DNA of 48,811 bases, from the NCBI GenBank assembly GCA_045592985.1, contig JAZNVU010000011.1, forward strand, positions 1 to 48,811. The letters run 5' to 3'. A program made the translations under genes and the position numbers. Below the pieces are notes generated by a model that saw nothing but the letters and a program-made list of their open reading frames with translations, ran no database searches and had not been told where the DNA came from. Source of the stretch: UMGS172 sp045592985. GTDB taxonomy: Bacteria > Bacillota > Clostridia > Oscillospirales > Acutalibacteraceae. Of the stretch, positions 30,913-39,258 are shown piece by piece. Position 1 is the first letter of the stretch, and every line of letters begins with the position of its first letter.

Positions 30913-31515
30913 TTGAACGAAAACAAAGACATTTCAGGAAAAGAAAACATCAAAGAATCAAAATCCGTATTGTCCGAAATATATGAGTGGGTTGATTGCG
31001 CCGTTATAACGGTTTTGGTGATTCTGCTACTTTTTTCGTTTGTTTTTAAGCAGGTTGAGGTAGACGGTACTTCTATGAACGATACCTTACTTCATAAAGA
31101 ACGTGTTGTTATATCCGATGCTTTTTATAAGCCGGAGTACGGAGACATAGTGGTAATATCAAATGAAGTTTTTGGTGATATACCGCTTATAAAAAGGGTG
31201 ATAGCCACTGAAGGTCAATGGATAAATATCGAAGACGGTATTGTATATGTCGGTGATACCAAGGACTCTATGGAGCCTAAAGGCAACGAGTTCACAAGCC
31301 ACGCAAGAACTGAATCAATAGTTTCTCCTGAGTATGGATATCACACGTATCCCTTGCAGGTGCCCGAAGGTACTGTGTTTGTTTTAGGTGATAACCGTTC
31401 AATATCGCTTGACAGTCGTACTCAGTCGGTAGGTTTTATTGACAATCGTCAAATAATTGGCAAGGCGCTTTATAGGGTCTATCCCTTCGAAAAATTCGGA
31501 AATATTTATAATTAG
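30913..31515 (+). CDS. lepB: Signal peptidase I
   Basis: The membrane-bound serine protease that removes signal peptides. With the start at TTG 30913 (GGCGGTG 6 nt before; GTG 30904 is the alternative) it has 200 aa. One anchor helix (about 28-46) is followed by the catalytic serine S54 in DGTSMNDTL, the general base K94 in PLIKRVIA, and GDNRSISLDSR. The promoter position rules out starts further upstream. It starts a unit with rbgA, rnhB, yraN and the dipeptidase. Confidence 0.93.
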   Translation: MNENKDISGKENIKESKSVLSEIYEWVDCAVITVLVILLLFSFVFKQVEVDGTSMNDTLLHKERVVISDAFYKPEYGDIVVISNEVFGDIPLIKRVIATEGQWINIEDGIVYVGDTKDSMEPKGNEFTSHARTESIVSPEYGYHTYPLQVPEGTVFVLGDNRSISLDSRTQSVGFIDNRQIIGKALYRVYPFEKFGNIYN

Positions 31516-31524
31516 GATAAAAAA

Positions 31525-32382
31525 ATGAGTGAATTACAGAATATTCAATGGTTCCCCGGACACATGAAAAAGACCGAACGTCAAATCAAAGAAAGTCTTT
31601 CTTTGGTCGACGCGGTCGCTGAAATAGTTGATGCACGCATACCCGACAGCAGCCGAAATCCGGAGTTGTCGGGTATCGTCGGTAGTAAACCGAGGCTTAT
31701 TTTGCTTAATAAATGCGATATTGCAGATAAGTCAGCAACCGATAAATGGATTAAACATTATAAAGAACAGGGGATTACAGCATTACCGCTTGATTGCCGT
31801 TCAGGTAAAGGTGTTGATAACTTTGTAAAAGAGGTTAAAACTTTACTTGCCGAAAAGTTGGAGGCATATGACAAAAAAGGTATGATAGGTAAGCCTTTAA
31901 GGGTTATGATAGTTGGTATACCTAATGTCGGAAAGTCTTCATTTATTAACCGAATGTCAAAAATGGTAAAAGCCAAGGTTGCCGACCGCCCCGGTGTCAC
32001 GAGAGGAAACCAATGGTTTAAAATTGATGACCGTCTTGAACTGCTTGATACTCCGGGCGTTTTGTGGCCTAAGTTTGACGACCCAAGGGTTGGTGAAAAA
32101 TTAGCCTTTACGGGTGCTGTTAAAGACGATGTACTTGATATTGAACTTTTGGCGGTCAGATTGCTCGAATGTATGACTCAAGAGTATCCCGAAAGACTGA
32201 CAGAACGTTATAAAGTTGTGCCGAGCGAGTATAACGATGCTTATGACCTGCTTTGTGCAATAGGTAAAAAACGCGGAATGATGGTGCGTGGCGGTGAGGT
32301 TGATACCGAACGAGCCGCAACCGTTTTACTCGACGAATACCGCGGTGGAAAACTCGGTAATATCACGTTGGAATTACCTTGA
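31525..32382 (+). CDS. ylqF: Ribosome biogenesis GTPase RbgA (YlqF)
   Basis: A circularly permuted GTPase: the G4 motif NKCD comes before G1 GIPNVGKSS, then G3 DTPG. The N-terminus WFPGHMKKTERQI is diagnostic. It acts in late 50S assembly. 285 aa is normal. It lies 9 nt after lepB. Confidence 0.96.
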   Translation: MSELQNIQWFPGHMKKTERQIKESLSLVDAVAEIVDARIPDSSRNPELSGIVGSKPRLILLNKCDIADKSATDKWIKHYKEQGITALPLDCRSGKGVDNFVKEVKTLLAEKLEAYDKKGMIGKPLRVMIVGIPNVGKSSFINRMSKMVKAKVADRPGVTRGNQWFKIDDRLELLDTPGVLWPKFDDPRVGEKLAFTGAVKDDVLDIELLAVRLLECMTQEYPERLTERYKVVPSEYNDAYDLLCAIGKKRGMMVRGGEVDTERAATVLLDEYRGGKLGNITLELP

Positions 32383-32397
32383 TTTGAGGTTTTTATT

Positions 32398-33006
32398 ATG
32401 CCGGATTTTGTTATAGAAAACGATTTTGCTAATAAAGGGTATAAATTTATATGCGGTGTTGACGAGGCAGGTAGAGGCCCGCTGGCAGGCCCTGTTTGTG
32501 CCGCGGCGGTTATTTTGCCGCAGGATATTTATATTGAAGGACTTAATGATTCTAAAAAACTGACCGAAAAGAAAAGGGAACAACTTTTTCCTGTAATTCA
32601 AGAGAAAGCAATAGCATGGTCGGTTGCGTTTGCATCGGTTGAGGAAATTGAGGAATTTAACATTCTCAACGCTACATATTTAGCCATGAACCGCACAATA
32701 GAGGGCTTGAACGTTAAACCCGATTTTGCGCTTATCGACGGTAACCGCGTACCAACAGGGATTACAGTTCCTTGTCAGACGGTTGTTAAAGGCGATGCTC
32801 TGTCTTGCTCTATTGCGGCGGGATCAATTATTGCCAAGGTTACCCGTGACCGCTTGATGGACGATTACGACAAAGAATACCCTCAGTACGGTTTTATAAA
32901 ACATAAGGGCTACGGCACCGCGTTGCATTATAAAGCGGTGGAGGAATTTGGACTTTGCCCCATACACCGCGAAAGTTTTTTCAAAAAGTTTTTTGAGGGT
33001 AAGTAA
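32398..33006 (+). CDS. rnhB: Ribonuclease HII
   Basis: It cleaves the RNA strand of RNA-DNA hybrids and single ribonucleotides in DNA. CGVDEAGRGPLAGPV carries the first catalytic acids, ALIDGNRVP the third, and the last active-site region is MDDYDKEYPQYGFIKHKGYGT. 202 aa. The stop TAA shares its last base with the yraN ATG. Confidence 0.96.
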   Translation: MPDFVIENDFANKGYKFICGVDEAGRGPLAGPVCAAAVILPQDIYIEGLNDSKKLTEKKREQLFPVIQEKAIAWSVAFASVEEIEEFNILNATYLAMNRTIEGLNVKPDFALIDGNRVPTGITVPCQTVVKGDALSCSIAAGSIIAKVTRDRLMDDYDKEYPQYGFIKHKGYGTALHYKAVEEFGLCPIHRESFFKKFFEGK

Positions 33007-33383
33007 TGGATATAAAAAAGGCGGTTGGTGATGCAGGTGAATCCTTTGTTGCCGACTATATTAAAAAGCGCGGTTTTATAATTTCAAAAAGAAACTACCG
33101 TACAAAATACGGGGAGATTGATATAATCGCCGAGAATAATGACGAAATACTGTTTGTTGAGGTTAAAACACGTTCTAAAGGCAGTTTCGCAAGACCGCAA
33201 GAGTATGTTGACAATCACAAACAAAGGAGAATAATTGTAACCGCAGGCATATATTTAAAGTATAACGGTTATGGATTGCAACCGAGGTTTGATGTTGCTG
33301 AAGTTGACATCGATTACGACGGTAAAATGCAACTTAACTATATAGAAAATGCTTTTGGAGCCGATATGCTTGCAGATTTTTGA
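33006..33383 (+). CDS. yraN: YraN-family (UPF0102) endonuclease-like protein
   Basis: 125 aa with a restriction-endonuclease-like core: GEIDIIAENNDEILFVEVKTRSKG holds the D-X(n)-E-X-K arrangement. The usual position after rnhB is conserved. The family role is not settled; DNA recombination or repair has been suggested. It overlaps the next gene by 14 nt. Confidence 0.9.
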   Translation: MDIKKAVGDAGESFVADYIKKRGFIISKRNYRTKYGEIDIIAENNDEILFVEVKTRSKGSFARPQEYVDNHKQRRIIVTAGIYLKYNGYGLQPRFDVAEVDIDYDGKMQLNYIENAFGADMLADF

Positions 33384-34272
33384 CCTACATAATGATACGT
33401 TTACAAAACTCTATGATTTAAAAACCGATTTAACCGATAGCCGACTTGCTATAAATACTGACGGCATGAACGTTTTTGAACGGTCGGTTTGTCAGTTTGC
33501 GGTGTGGCTTAGCGGGAAAGAAGAGAATCCTGCCCACCGATACAGCGAGGTTTTGAAAAAGGGCAAATCAGAACTGAAAGTTAGCGGAATTGATTTGTGC
33601 CTTACACGGAACGACCTTGTTAAAAACGCCTCAAATTCAGCCCTGCTAAGTCTTGAAGGTGGTGCGGTTATTGATAGTACCGAACGTATTGAGCAACTGT
33701 ACTGTGACGGTATAAGAACAGTTTCGCTTACGTGGAATTATGACAATCATTTGGCAGGCGGTGCTATGGAGGACGGCGGTTTGACCGATTTGGGTAAAAG
33801 TGTTATAAAAAGTATTAACGCATACCGCATGGCACTTGATTTGTCGCACCTTAACCGAAAAAGTTTTTTTGAAGCGCTCCAATTGGCGGAATTTCCAATC
33901 GCTACGCATACCGGTTTATCTTTTCTTGTGTCCCATAAAAGGAACCTCACAAGAGAGCAGGTGAGTGCTCTTGCACAAAAATGCGGTGTGGTAGGACTTT
34001 GTTTTTACCGCGATTTTATAGCGCATACTTCGGTTTTGCAAGGCTTTTTGAGTGCTGTGGGAAATCTGCTTATGTCAGGATTTGAAAATAATATCGCAAT
34101 AGGCTCGGATTTTGACGGTGCCGAAATGAGTTCTTTACCGCAAAACCTTGCCGAAACCAAAATTATATACGAAAACTGCATAAAACTGTTTGGTCAAACG
34201 GTTAGCGATAAACTGTTTTTCAACAATTCTTATAATTTTTACGTTAATGTTTTGACAAATGATGAAAAATGA
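33370..34272 (+). CDS. Membrane dipeptidase, peptidase M19 family (300 aa)
   Basis: The start is TTG 33370 with TTTGGAG 9 nt before, giving MQIFDLHNDTF, the family start in which HxD binds the first metal. The metal-bridging glutamate is in LSLEGG, histidines are in DLSHLNRKS and IATHTGLS, and IGSDFDGAEM is near the end. It hydrolyses dipeptides in a two-zinc site. An ATG at 33349 lacks an SD. It ends the lepB unit. The thrC promoter begins inside its last codons. Confidence 0.88.
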   Translation: MQIFDLHNDTFTKLYDLKTDLTDSRLAINTDGMNVFERSVCQFAVWLSGKEENPAHRYSEVLKKGKSELKVSGIDLCLTRNDLVKNASNSALLSLEGGAVIDSTERIEQLYCDGIRTVSLTWNYDNHLAGGAMEDGGLTDLGKSVIKSINAYRMALDLSHLNRKSFFEALQLAEFPIATHTGLSFLVSHKRNLTREQVSALAQKCGVVGLCFYRDFIAHTSVLQGFLSAVGNLLMSGFENNIAIGSDFDGAEMSSLPQNLAETKIIYENCIKLFGQTVSDKLFFNNSYNFYVNVLTNDEK

Positions 34273-34280
34273 TGTAGAAT
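34252..34280 (+). promoter_or_regulatory. Promoter of thrC
   Basis: TTGACA (34252-34257), 17 nt, TAGAAT (34275-34280). The leader is only about 25 nt, so no T-box or riboswitch fits. Confidence 0.8.
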
Positions 34281-34309
34281 AAACCCAATATGTATTCGGA
34301 GGAATAATA

Positions 34310-35794
34310 ATGTTTTACAGAAGTACAAGAGATGCATCGGTTAAGGTTACCTCGGCTCAGGCTATTTCGCAGGGCATTTCCGAGGAAGGCGGACTTTTTG
34401 TCCCCGAAACAATACCCACCTTAACGGCAGAAGATTTTAATAATATCTCAAAACTTAACTATATTGGAAGAGCAAAGGCGGTCTTAAGCCGTTTCCTTGA
34501 CGATTTTAGTGAAGAGGAACTGGATTACTGCGTTAACGGTGCATATAAAGGCACTTTTGATAATGAGCAACCCGCACCGCTTAAGAAGTTAAGTGACGGC
34601 AGATATATTCTTGAACTCTGGCATGGTCCCACCTGTGCGTTTAAAGACCTTGCACTTCAGATTTTGCCTTTCCTTCTTACCACTGCTGCAAAAAAGGTTG
34701 GTAAGGGCAAGACGGTTATTCTTGTTGCAACCTCGGGCGATACCGGTAAGGCTGCTTTAGAAGGTTTCTGTGACGTTGACAACACTGAAATTATCGTATT
34801 TTACCCCAACAATGGTGTAAGCCCTATGCAGAAATTGCAGATGGATACCCAAAAGGGTAAAAACGTGTATGTTTGTGCTATTGAAGGCAACTTTGACGAT
34901 GCTCAAAGCGGTGTTAAGAAAATCTTTACCGATGCTGATATCAAAGCAAAACTCAGGGAAAACGGTATGGAGTTTTCAAGTGCCAACTCGATTAACTGGG
35001 GTCGTCTTGTGCCGCAGATTGTATACTATGTATCATCTTATTGCGACCTTATTAAAAACGGTGAAGATTTGTCGAAAGGTTTTGATGTAGTTGTTCCTAC
35101 CGGCAACTTCGGTAATATATTGGCGGCTTATTATGCCAAGTGCATGGGTGTGCCCATAAAACGTCTTGTGTGTGCATCAAACATTAATAATATTCTTACA
35201 GATTTTATAAATACCGGTGTTTATAACCGCAACCGTAACTTCTATACAACGGCATCACCCTCTATGGATATTCTTATTTCCAGTAATCTTGAACGTATGA
35301 TATACCATCTTGGCGGTAATAATGCTGAATATACTGCTAAACTTCAGTCTGAACTTGCAACCGAAGGCAAATATACCATTGATGCAGATGTATTGGCAAA
35401 ACTTAAAAGTGTATATTGCGGTGGTTTCTGCGACGACGAGGGTACTCTTAAAACCATAAAATCCGTGTTTGACAAGTACGATTATCTCTGCGATACTCAC
35501 ACAGCAGTTGCTTTGTCGGTAATGGCTGAGTACGAGAAAGATAGCAACGCTACCCGTCCTATCGTTGTGGCATCTACTGCAAGTCCATACAAATTCTCCG
35601 CCAGTGTTTTAAAGGCAGTTGCACCCGAAAAATGTTCGGATGATGAGTTTGGTATGGTTAAAGCGTTGGAAGAGGTTACAGGTACTAAGGCTTCTGCACC
35701 TATTTCCGCACTAAACGGTGCTGTGCCGAGATTTAACAATGTCTGCGAAAAGCAGGATATGGCTGATACCGTAATGAAGGTTCTCGGAATTTAA
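34310..35794 (+). CDS. thrC: Threonine synthase
   Basis: A PLP enzyme converting O-phosphohomoserine to threonine, completing the pathway started by lysC and hom 14 kb away. The N-terminus FYRSTRD and GLFVPETIP are typical of the long (about 490 aa) form. PLP lysine K112 is in HGPTCAFKDLALQ, and VATSGDTGKAALEG and PTGNFGNILAAYYAK bind the phosphate. The SD is GGAGGA. It is monocistronic. Confidence 0.96.
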   Translation: MFYRSTRDASVKVTSAQAISQGISEEGGLFVPETIPTLTAEDFNNISKLNYIGRAKAVLSRFLDDFSEEELDYCVNGAYKGTFDNEQPAPLKKLSDGRYILELWHGPTCAFKDLALQILPFLLTTAAKKVGKGKTVILVATSGDTGKAALEGFCDVDNTEIIVFYPNNGVSPMQKLQMDTQKGKNVYVCAIEGNFDDAQSGVKKIFTDADIKAKLRENGMEFSSANSINWGRLVPQIVYYVSSYCDLIKNGEDLSKGFDVVVPTGNFGNILAAYYAKCMGVPIKRLVCASNINNILTDFINTGVYNRNRNFYTTASPSMDILISSNLERMIYHLGGNNAEYTAKLQSELATEGKYTIDADVLAKLKSVYCGGFCDDEGTLKTIKSVFDKYDYLCDTHTAVALSVMAEYEKDSNATRPIVVASTASPYKFSASVLKAVAPEKCSDDEFGMVKALEEVTGTKASAPISALNGAVPRFNNVCEKQDMADTVMKVLGI

Positions 35795-35829
35795 AAGCAA
35801 CGGGACCGCGTTTGTGCGGTCCCGCTTTT
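35793..35829 (+). terminator. thrC terminator
   Basis: GGGACCGC-GTTTGT-GCGGTCCC, extended by AAAAGC/GCTTTT, with a T-run; nearly symmetrical, so it may also end the minus-strand DUF1540 gene. Confidence 0.9.
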
Positions 35830-35834
35830 AACGT

Positions 35835-36005
35835 TTAGAGAGATTTCTGCTCAAATGTGCCGCAGGCGGTGTCTCCGCTTTTCTCAGCATGATGAGGAAC
35901 AACGTGGATAGAACCTGCATCACAGCAGTTGTCTTTGGTATGGTAACGGCAGTTTTCTACCTCACACTTAATACCACTGATTTTGCATCCGCAATTCTCG
36001 TTCAT
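35835..36005 (-). CDS. DUF1540 cysteine-rich mini-protein (56 aa)
   Basis: ATG 36005-36003 with AAAGGAAAA before it, stop at 35835. Cysteines are spaced as in DUF1540 (PF07561): GIKCEVENCRYH, DNCCDAGSIHVV, then DTACGTF near the end. The protein also has an N-terminal ENCGC pair. The family is common in Clostridia and is probably metal-binding; its function is unknown. It stands alone between two plus-strand genes. Confidence 0.85.
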   Translation of the reverse strand: MNENCGCKISGIKCEVENCRYHTKDNCCDAGSIHVVPHHAEKSGDTACGTFEQKSL

Positions 36006-36033
36006 TTTTATATTTTCCTTTCAAAAAAGTATT

Positions 36034-36049
36034 TCCGACCTTTGTCGGA
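36034..36049 (-). other. TCCGAC-AAAG-GTCGGA hairpin in the DUF1540 leader
   Basis: On the minus strand a perfect 6-bp stem is followed by a run of T before the SD, so it resembles a small attenuator. A TATAAT (minus, 36062-36057) stands directly upstream as the likely -10, without a clear -35. Confidence 0.5.
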
Positions 36050-36117
36050 CAGAATTATTATATGTATTGCATTTGAACTTAAACCAATAAATTTTTAACA
36101 AAAGGTGGTGACAAGGA

Positions 36118-36798
36118 TTGGCGCTGTTTACAATTTCTGATTTACATCTTTCACTGTCAGAAGATAAACCGATGGACGTTTTCTACGGTTGGGACAATTA
36201 CGTTGACCGTATTAAAGCTAATTGGTTGCGTACTGTGGGTGAAAATGACACAGTTGTAATACCGGGTGATATTTCATGGGCACTTAAAATGGAAGATTCT
36301 CTAAATGATTTAAAGTTTATAGATTCTCTGCCGGGCAAGAAGGTAATACTCAAAGGCAATCATGACCTTTGGTGGGCAACCATGACCAAATTAAACTTAT
36401 TTTTTCAAACAAATTTAATTAAAACCATTACACCGTTGTTCAATTCTTGTGTTACTGCCGAAGGTTATGCAATTTGTGGCAGTAGGGGCTGGATGTGTGA
36501 TAATTCCGAGCAAAACAAGAAAATAATTCTTCGTGAGGCAGGTAGGCTTGAGATGTCACTTAAATCTGCAAAAGATTCAGGATTACAACCTATCGTATTT
36601 CTACACTATCCGCCTGTTTATGCTGATGTTTGCTGTGAAGAGATTACCGACGTATTAAAAAAATATGGAATAACCAATGTTTTCCATGGTCATATACATG
36701 GTTCTGGATTGCACCGTGCTGTAAAAGAGTATGATGGAATTACTTATAAATTAGTTTCTTGCGACTGTATTGAGTTTACTCCGTACAAAATTTTGTAA
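36118..36798 (+). CDS. Metallophosphoesterase (COG1768-like, 226 aa)
   Basis: The calcineurin-like two-metal site is complete: SDLHLS (near residue 7), PGDISWALK, KGNHDLWW and HFHG-type GHIHG. The region around WDNYVDRIKANW is typical of the COG1768 group of unknown substrate. The start is TTG 36118 with AAAGGTGGTG 7 nt before. It is monocistronic, followed by an AT-rich 120-nt gap before tig. Confidence 0.87.
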   Translation: MALFTISDLHLSLSEDKPMDVFYGWDNYVDRIKANWLRTVGENDTVVIPGDISWALKMEDSLNDLKFIDSLPGKKVILKGNHDLWWATMTKLNLFFQTNLIKTITPLFNSCVTAEGYAICGSRGWMCDNSEQNKKIILREAGRLEMSLKSAKDSGLQPIVFLHYPPVYADVCCEEITDVLKKYGITNVFHGHIHGSGLHRAVKEYDGITYKLVSCDCIEFTPYKIL

Positions 36799-36864
36799 AA
36801 TTTAAGCCTAAATTTGGAAAAAGAGTAAAATTTTAAAATATTTAGAAAAAAATTGAAAAAACAG

Positions 36865-36893
36865 TGGAAAATTTTAAAAATATATGTTATAGT
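36865..36893 (+). promoter_or_regulatory. Promoter of tig
   Basis: TGGAAA (36865-36870), 17 nt, TATAGT (36888-36893). The upstream 60 nt consist of repeated A/T tracts (AAAATTTT), like an UP element. Confidence 0.65.
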
Positions 36894-36921
36894 ATTTTGA
36901 GAATTTTTTGGAGGTAGTATA

Positions 36922-38475
36922 ATGCTTAAGGAATTCAGTAAAAAAGAAACCAACCGCTATGAGTTGGTAATCACTGTAGATGCAGAGACATTTGCAGACG
37001 CTATCAAAAAGGCTTATCAGCAGAACGGAAAGAAGATTAACGTTCCCGGATTCAGAAAGGGTAAGGCTCCTATGAGCATTATCGAGAAGTATTACGGCGA
37101 ATCAGTCTTCTTTGAAGATGCTCTTAATATAATCTATCCCGATGCTGTTCAGTCGGCTATCGACGAGTCTAAATTGCAGTTTGTTGACGACAAGATTGAT
37201 TTTGACCTTGTTTCTATCGACAAAGAAAAGGGTATTGAGTTTAAGGTTGTTATCACCGTTATGCCCGAAGTTGAAATTGACGGTTATAAGGGTCTTACCG
37301 CAGAGAAGGTTAAGACTGTTGTTACCGACGAGGAAATCGATGCTGAGGTTGCTCGCGTAGCTGACCGTAACTCAAGAATGATTACCGTTGAAGACAGAGC
37401 CGCTGCTAAAGACGATACCGCTGTTATCGACTTTGAAGGTTTTGTTGATGACAAGGCTTTTGAGGGTGGTAAAGGCGAGTCTTATTCGCTCATCCTCGGT
37501 TCCAATTCGTTTATTCCCGGTTTTGAAGACCAGATTATCGGTCACAACGTTGGTGACGAGTTTGATGTAAATGTGACCTTCCCTGAGGATTATCATGCAG
37601 AAGAACTCAAAGGTAAGCCTGCTGTATTCAAAGTTAAGGTTAACGAACTCAAAGTTAAAGAACTTCCCGTTATTGATGATGAGTTTGCTAAGGATGTCAG
37701 CGAGTTTGATACCCTTGCAGATTATAAAGCAGACCTTAAGGCTAAGGCTATTGAGAGAAAAGATAAGCAGGCAGACAGTGATGTTGAAAGCCAACTTGTT
37801 GAACAACTCATTGGTCTTGTTAAGGCTGAAATTCCTCAGGCTTTAATCGAGCGCAGAGCAGAGCAGAGTGTTGAAGAATTTGCTTACAGACTCCAGTCTC
37901 AGGGTATGGATATGAAAACCTACCTTAAGTATATGGGCGGTAGCATTGAAGACTTTAAGAACACCTTCTTGCCTCAGGCTGAAAATCAGGTTAAGATTCG
38001 TCTTGCTCTTGAAAAGATTGTTGAACTTGAGAAAATCGAGGCAACCGAGGAAGACCTTAACGCTGAGTTTGAAAAGATGGCTAAGGATTACGGTATGGAA
38101 GTTGACAAGGTTAAGGCTGCTGTTCCTGCAACCGAACTTGCTAAGGACCTCACCGTTCAAAAGGCTATGGAACTCGTTAAGGCTAACGCAGTAATTACCG
38201 AAGTAGACAAGAAGACCGAGAAAACTGAGGCAAAGGCTCCTGCTAAGAAGCCTGCTGCTAAGAAGTCCACCACTTCTACTACTAAGAAGACTACTGCTAA
38301 AGCAGAGGGTGAGGCAGCCGAGAAGAAGCCTGCAGCCAAGAAGACTACTACTTCGACCGCTAAAAAGACTACTTCAACTGCAAAGAAGGCAGACGGTGAA
38401 ACCGCTGAGAAAAAACCTGCGGCTAAGAAGACCACTACCACTAAGAAAACTGCCGAAAAGAAGGACGCTGAATAA
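36922..38475 (+). CDS. tig: Trigger factor with a lysine/alanine-rich C-terminal tail
   Basis: A ribosome-bound chaperone. The ribosome-binding loop NVPGFRKGKAP is intact at about residues 40-50. An FKBP-type prolyl isomerase domain (about 155-245) has DFEGFVDDKAFEGGKGESYSL and PGFEDQIIG. The C-terminal chaperone arms run to about 429. Then 88 residues follow that are absent from ordinary trigger factors: three EKKPAAKKTTT-type repeats separated by short acidic spots. The total is 517 aa against about 430 in the family. It precedes clpP and clpX, the usual tig-clpP-clpX order. Confidence 0.95.
   Translation: MLKEFSKKETNRYELVITVDAETFADAIKKAYQQNGKKINVPGFRKGKAPMSIIEKYYGESVFFEDALNIIYPDAVQSAIDESKLQFVDDKIDFDLVSIDKEKGIEFKVVITVMPEVEIDGYKGLTAEKVKTVVTDEEIDAEVARVADRNSRMITVEDRAAAKDDTAVIDFEGFVDDKAFEGGKGESYSLILGSNSFIPGFEDQIIGHNVGDEFDVNVTFPEDYHAEELKGKPAVFKVKVNELKVKELPVIDDEFAKDVSEFDTLADYKADLKAKAIERKDKQADSDVESQLVEQLIGLVKAEIPQALIERRAEQSVEEFAYRLQSQGMDMKTYLKYMGGSIEDFKNTFLPQAENQVKIRLALEKIVELEKIEATEEDLNAEFEKMAKDYGMEVDKVKAAVPATELAKDLTVQKAMELVKANAVITEVDKKTEKTEAKAPAKKPAAKKSTTSTTKKTTAKAEGEAAEKKPAAKKTTTSTAKKTTSTAKKADGETAEKKPAAKKTTTTKKTAEKKDAE
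38209..38472 (+). repeat. Degenerate repeat encoding the histone-H1-like tail
   Basis: Three units of about 30 codons with the core (E/A)KKPAAKK(T/S)TT. Synonymous codons vary between units (AAGAAGCCTGCTGCT, AAGAAGCCTGCAGCC, AAAAAACCTGCGGCT), so the repeat is kept as protein rather than being a fresh DNA duplication. The frame is open to the stop. Confidence 0.85.
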
Positions 38476-38581
38476 TTTATTCGCTCCGTCTTGTTTATAG
38501 AGTGAATAAAAGTTGCATACTTATTTATGGTATGCCAATACTTTGTACCGAATGCGGCAGAATACCATATTCTGCCGCATT
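38476..38581 (+). terminator. Three consecutive hairpins between tig and clpP
   Basis: TTTATTCGCTC/GAGTGAATAAA (38476-38510), GCATAC/GTATGC (38515-38535) and a perfect 13-bp AATGCGGCAGAAT/ATTCTGCCGCATT (38551-38581). The last is probably the tig terminator, although the T-tail (GTGTTT) is poor. Confidence 0.6.
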
Positions 38582-38600
38582 GTGTTTAAGTTTGAAATTT

Positions 38601-38627
38601 GCCGAAATATGACGAATATGTTTCGGC
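38601..38627 (+). other. GCCGAAA/TTTCGGC hairpin in the clpP leader
   Basis: A seven-bp stem ending 3 nt before the AAGGAG of clpP, so it may limit ribosome access. No CtsR or CIRCE-type operator was found next to it. Confidence 0.5.
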
Positions 38628-38644
38628 GGTAAGGAGTAATTTTT

Positions 38645-39232
38645 ATGGATATGAGTTTAGTACCAATGGTAGTTGAACAAACCGGCGCAGGTGAACGCTC
38701 GTTTGACATTTATTCGAGACTTCTTAACGACCGTATCGTTATGCTTTGCGACCAGGTTAACGACACTACCGCGAGCCTTGTAATTGCACAGATGCTTTAC
38801 CTTGAGGGAAAAGACCCCGATAAGGATATTCATTTTTACATTAACAGCCCCGGTGGAAGCGTATCGGCCGGTATGGCTATTTATGATACTATGAATTACA
38901 TCAAATGTGACGTCAGCACCATTTGTATGGGCATGGCGGCTTCTATGGGTGCATTTCTTTTATCTTCGGGTGCCAAGGGAAAGAGATTGGCTTTACCTAA
39001 TAGTGAGATTATGATTCATCAGCCTTTGGGTGCTGCCGAAGGTCAGGCTACCGATATTTTAATTCATGCTCGTCATATCGAAAAAACACGCGAAAAACTC
39101 AACCGCATTTTGGCCGAAAATACAGGCAGACCTTTGGAAGAAATTGCAAGGGATACCGAGCGCGATAATTTTATGTCGGCTGCAGAGGCTGCAGAGTACG
39201 GTCTTGTTGACCGCGTTATCGAGAAAAGATAA
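38645..39232 (+). CDS. clpP: ATP-dependent Clp protease proteolytic subunit
   Basis: A serine protease forming a 14-mer chamber fed by ClpX or ClpC. The catalytic triad is visible: S100 in GMAASMGAF, H125 in MIHQPLGAAEGQ, D174 in TERDNFMSA. INSPGGSVSAGMAIYDTM forms the oxyanion region. 195 aa, SD AAGGAG. Confidence 0.97.
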   Translation: MDMSLVPMVVEQTGAGERSFDIYSRLLNDRIVMLCDQVNDTTASLVIAQMLYLEGKDPDKDIHFYINSPGGSVSAGMAIYDTMNYIKCDVSTICMGMAASMGAFLLSSGAKGKRLALPNSEIMIHQPLGAAEGQATDILIHARHIEKTREKLNRILAENTGRPLEEIARDTERDNFMSAAEAAEYGLVDRVIEKR

Positions 39233-39258
39233 GCGACAAAACTTGAACGGAGAGACAC

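Noticed and set aside
34258..34309. T-box or threonine leader before thrC
   Set aside because: The leader is about 25 nt, with no T-box sequence and no terminator.
37946..38194. Frames in the other phases of the trigger-factor gene
   Set aside because: They are low-complexity shadows made by the biased codons of tig.
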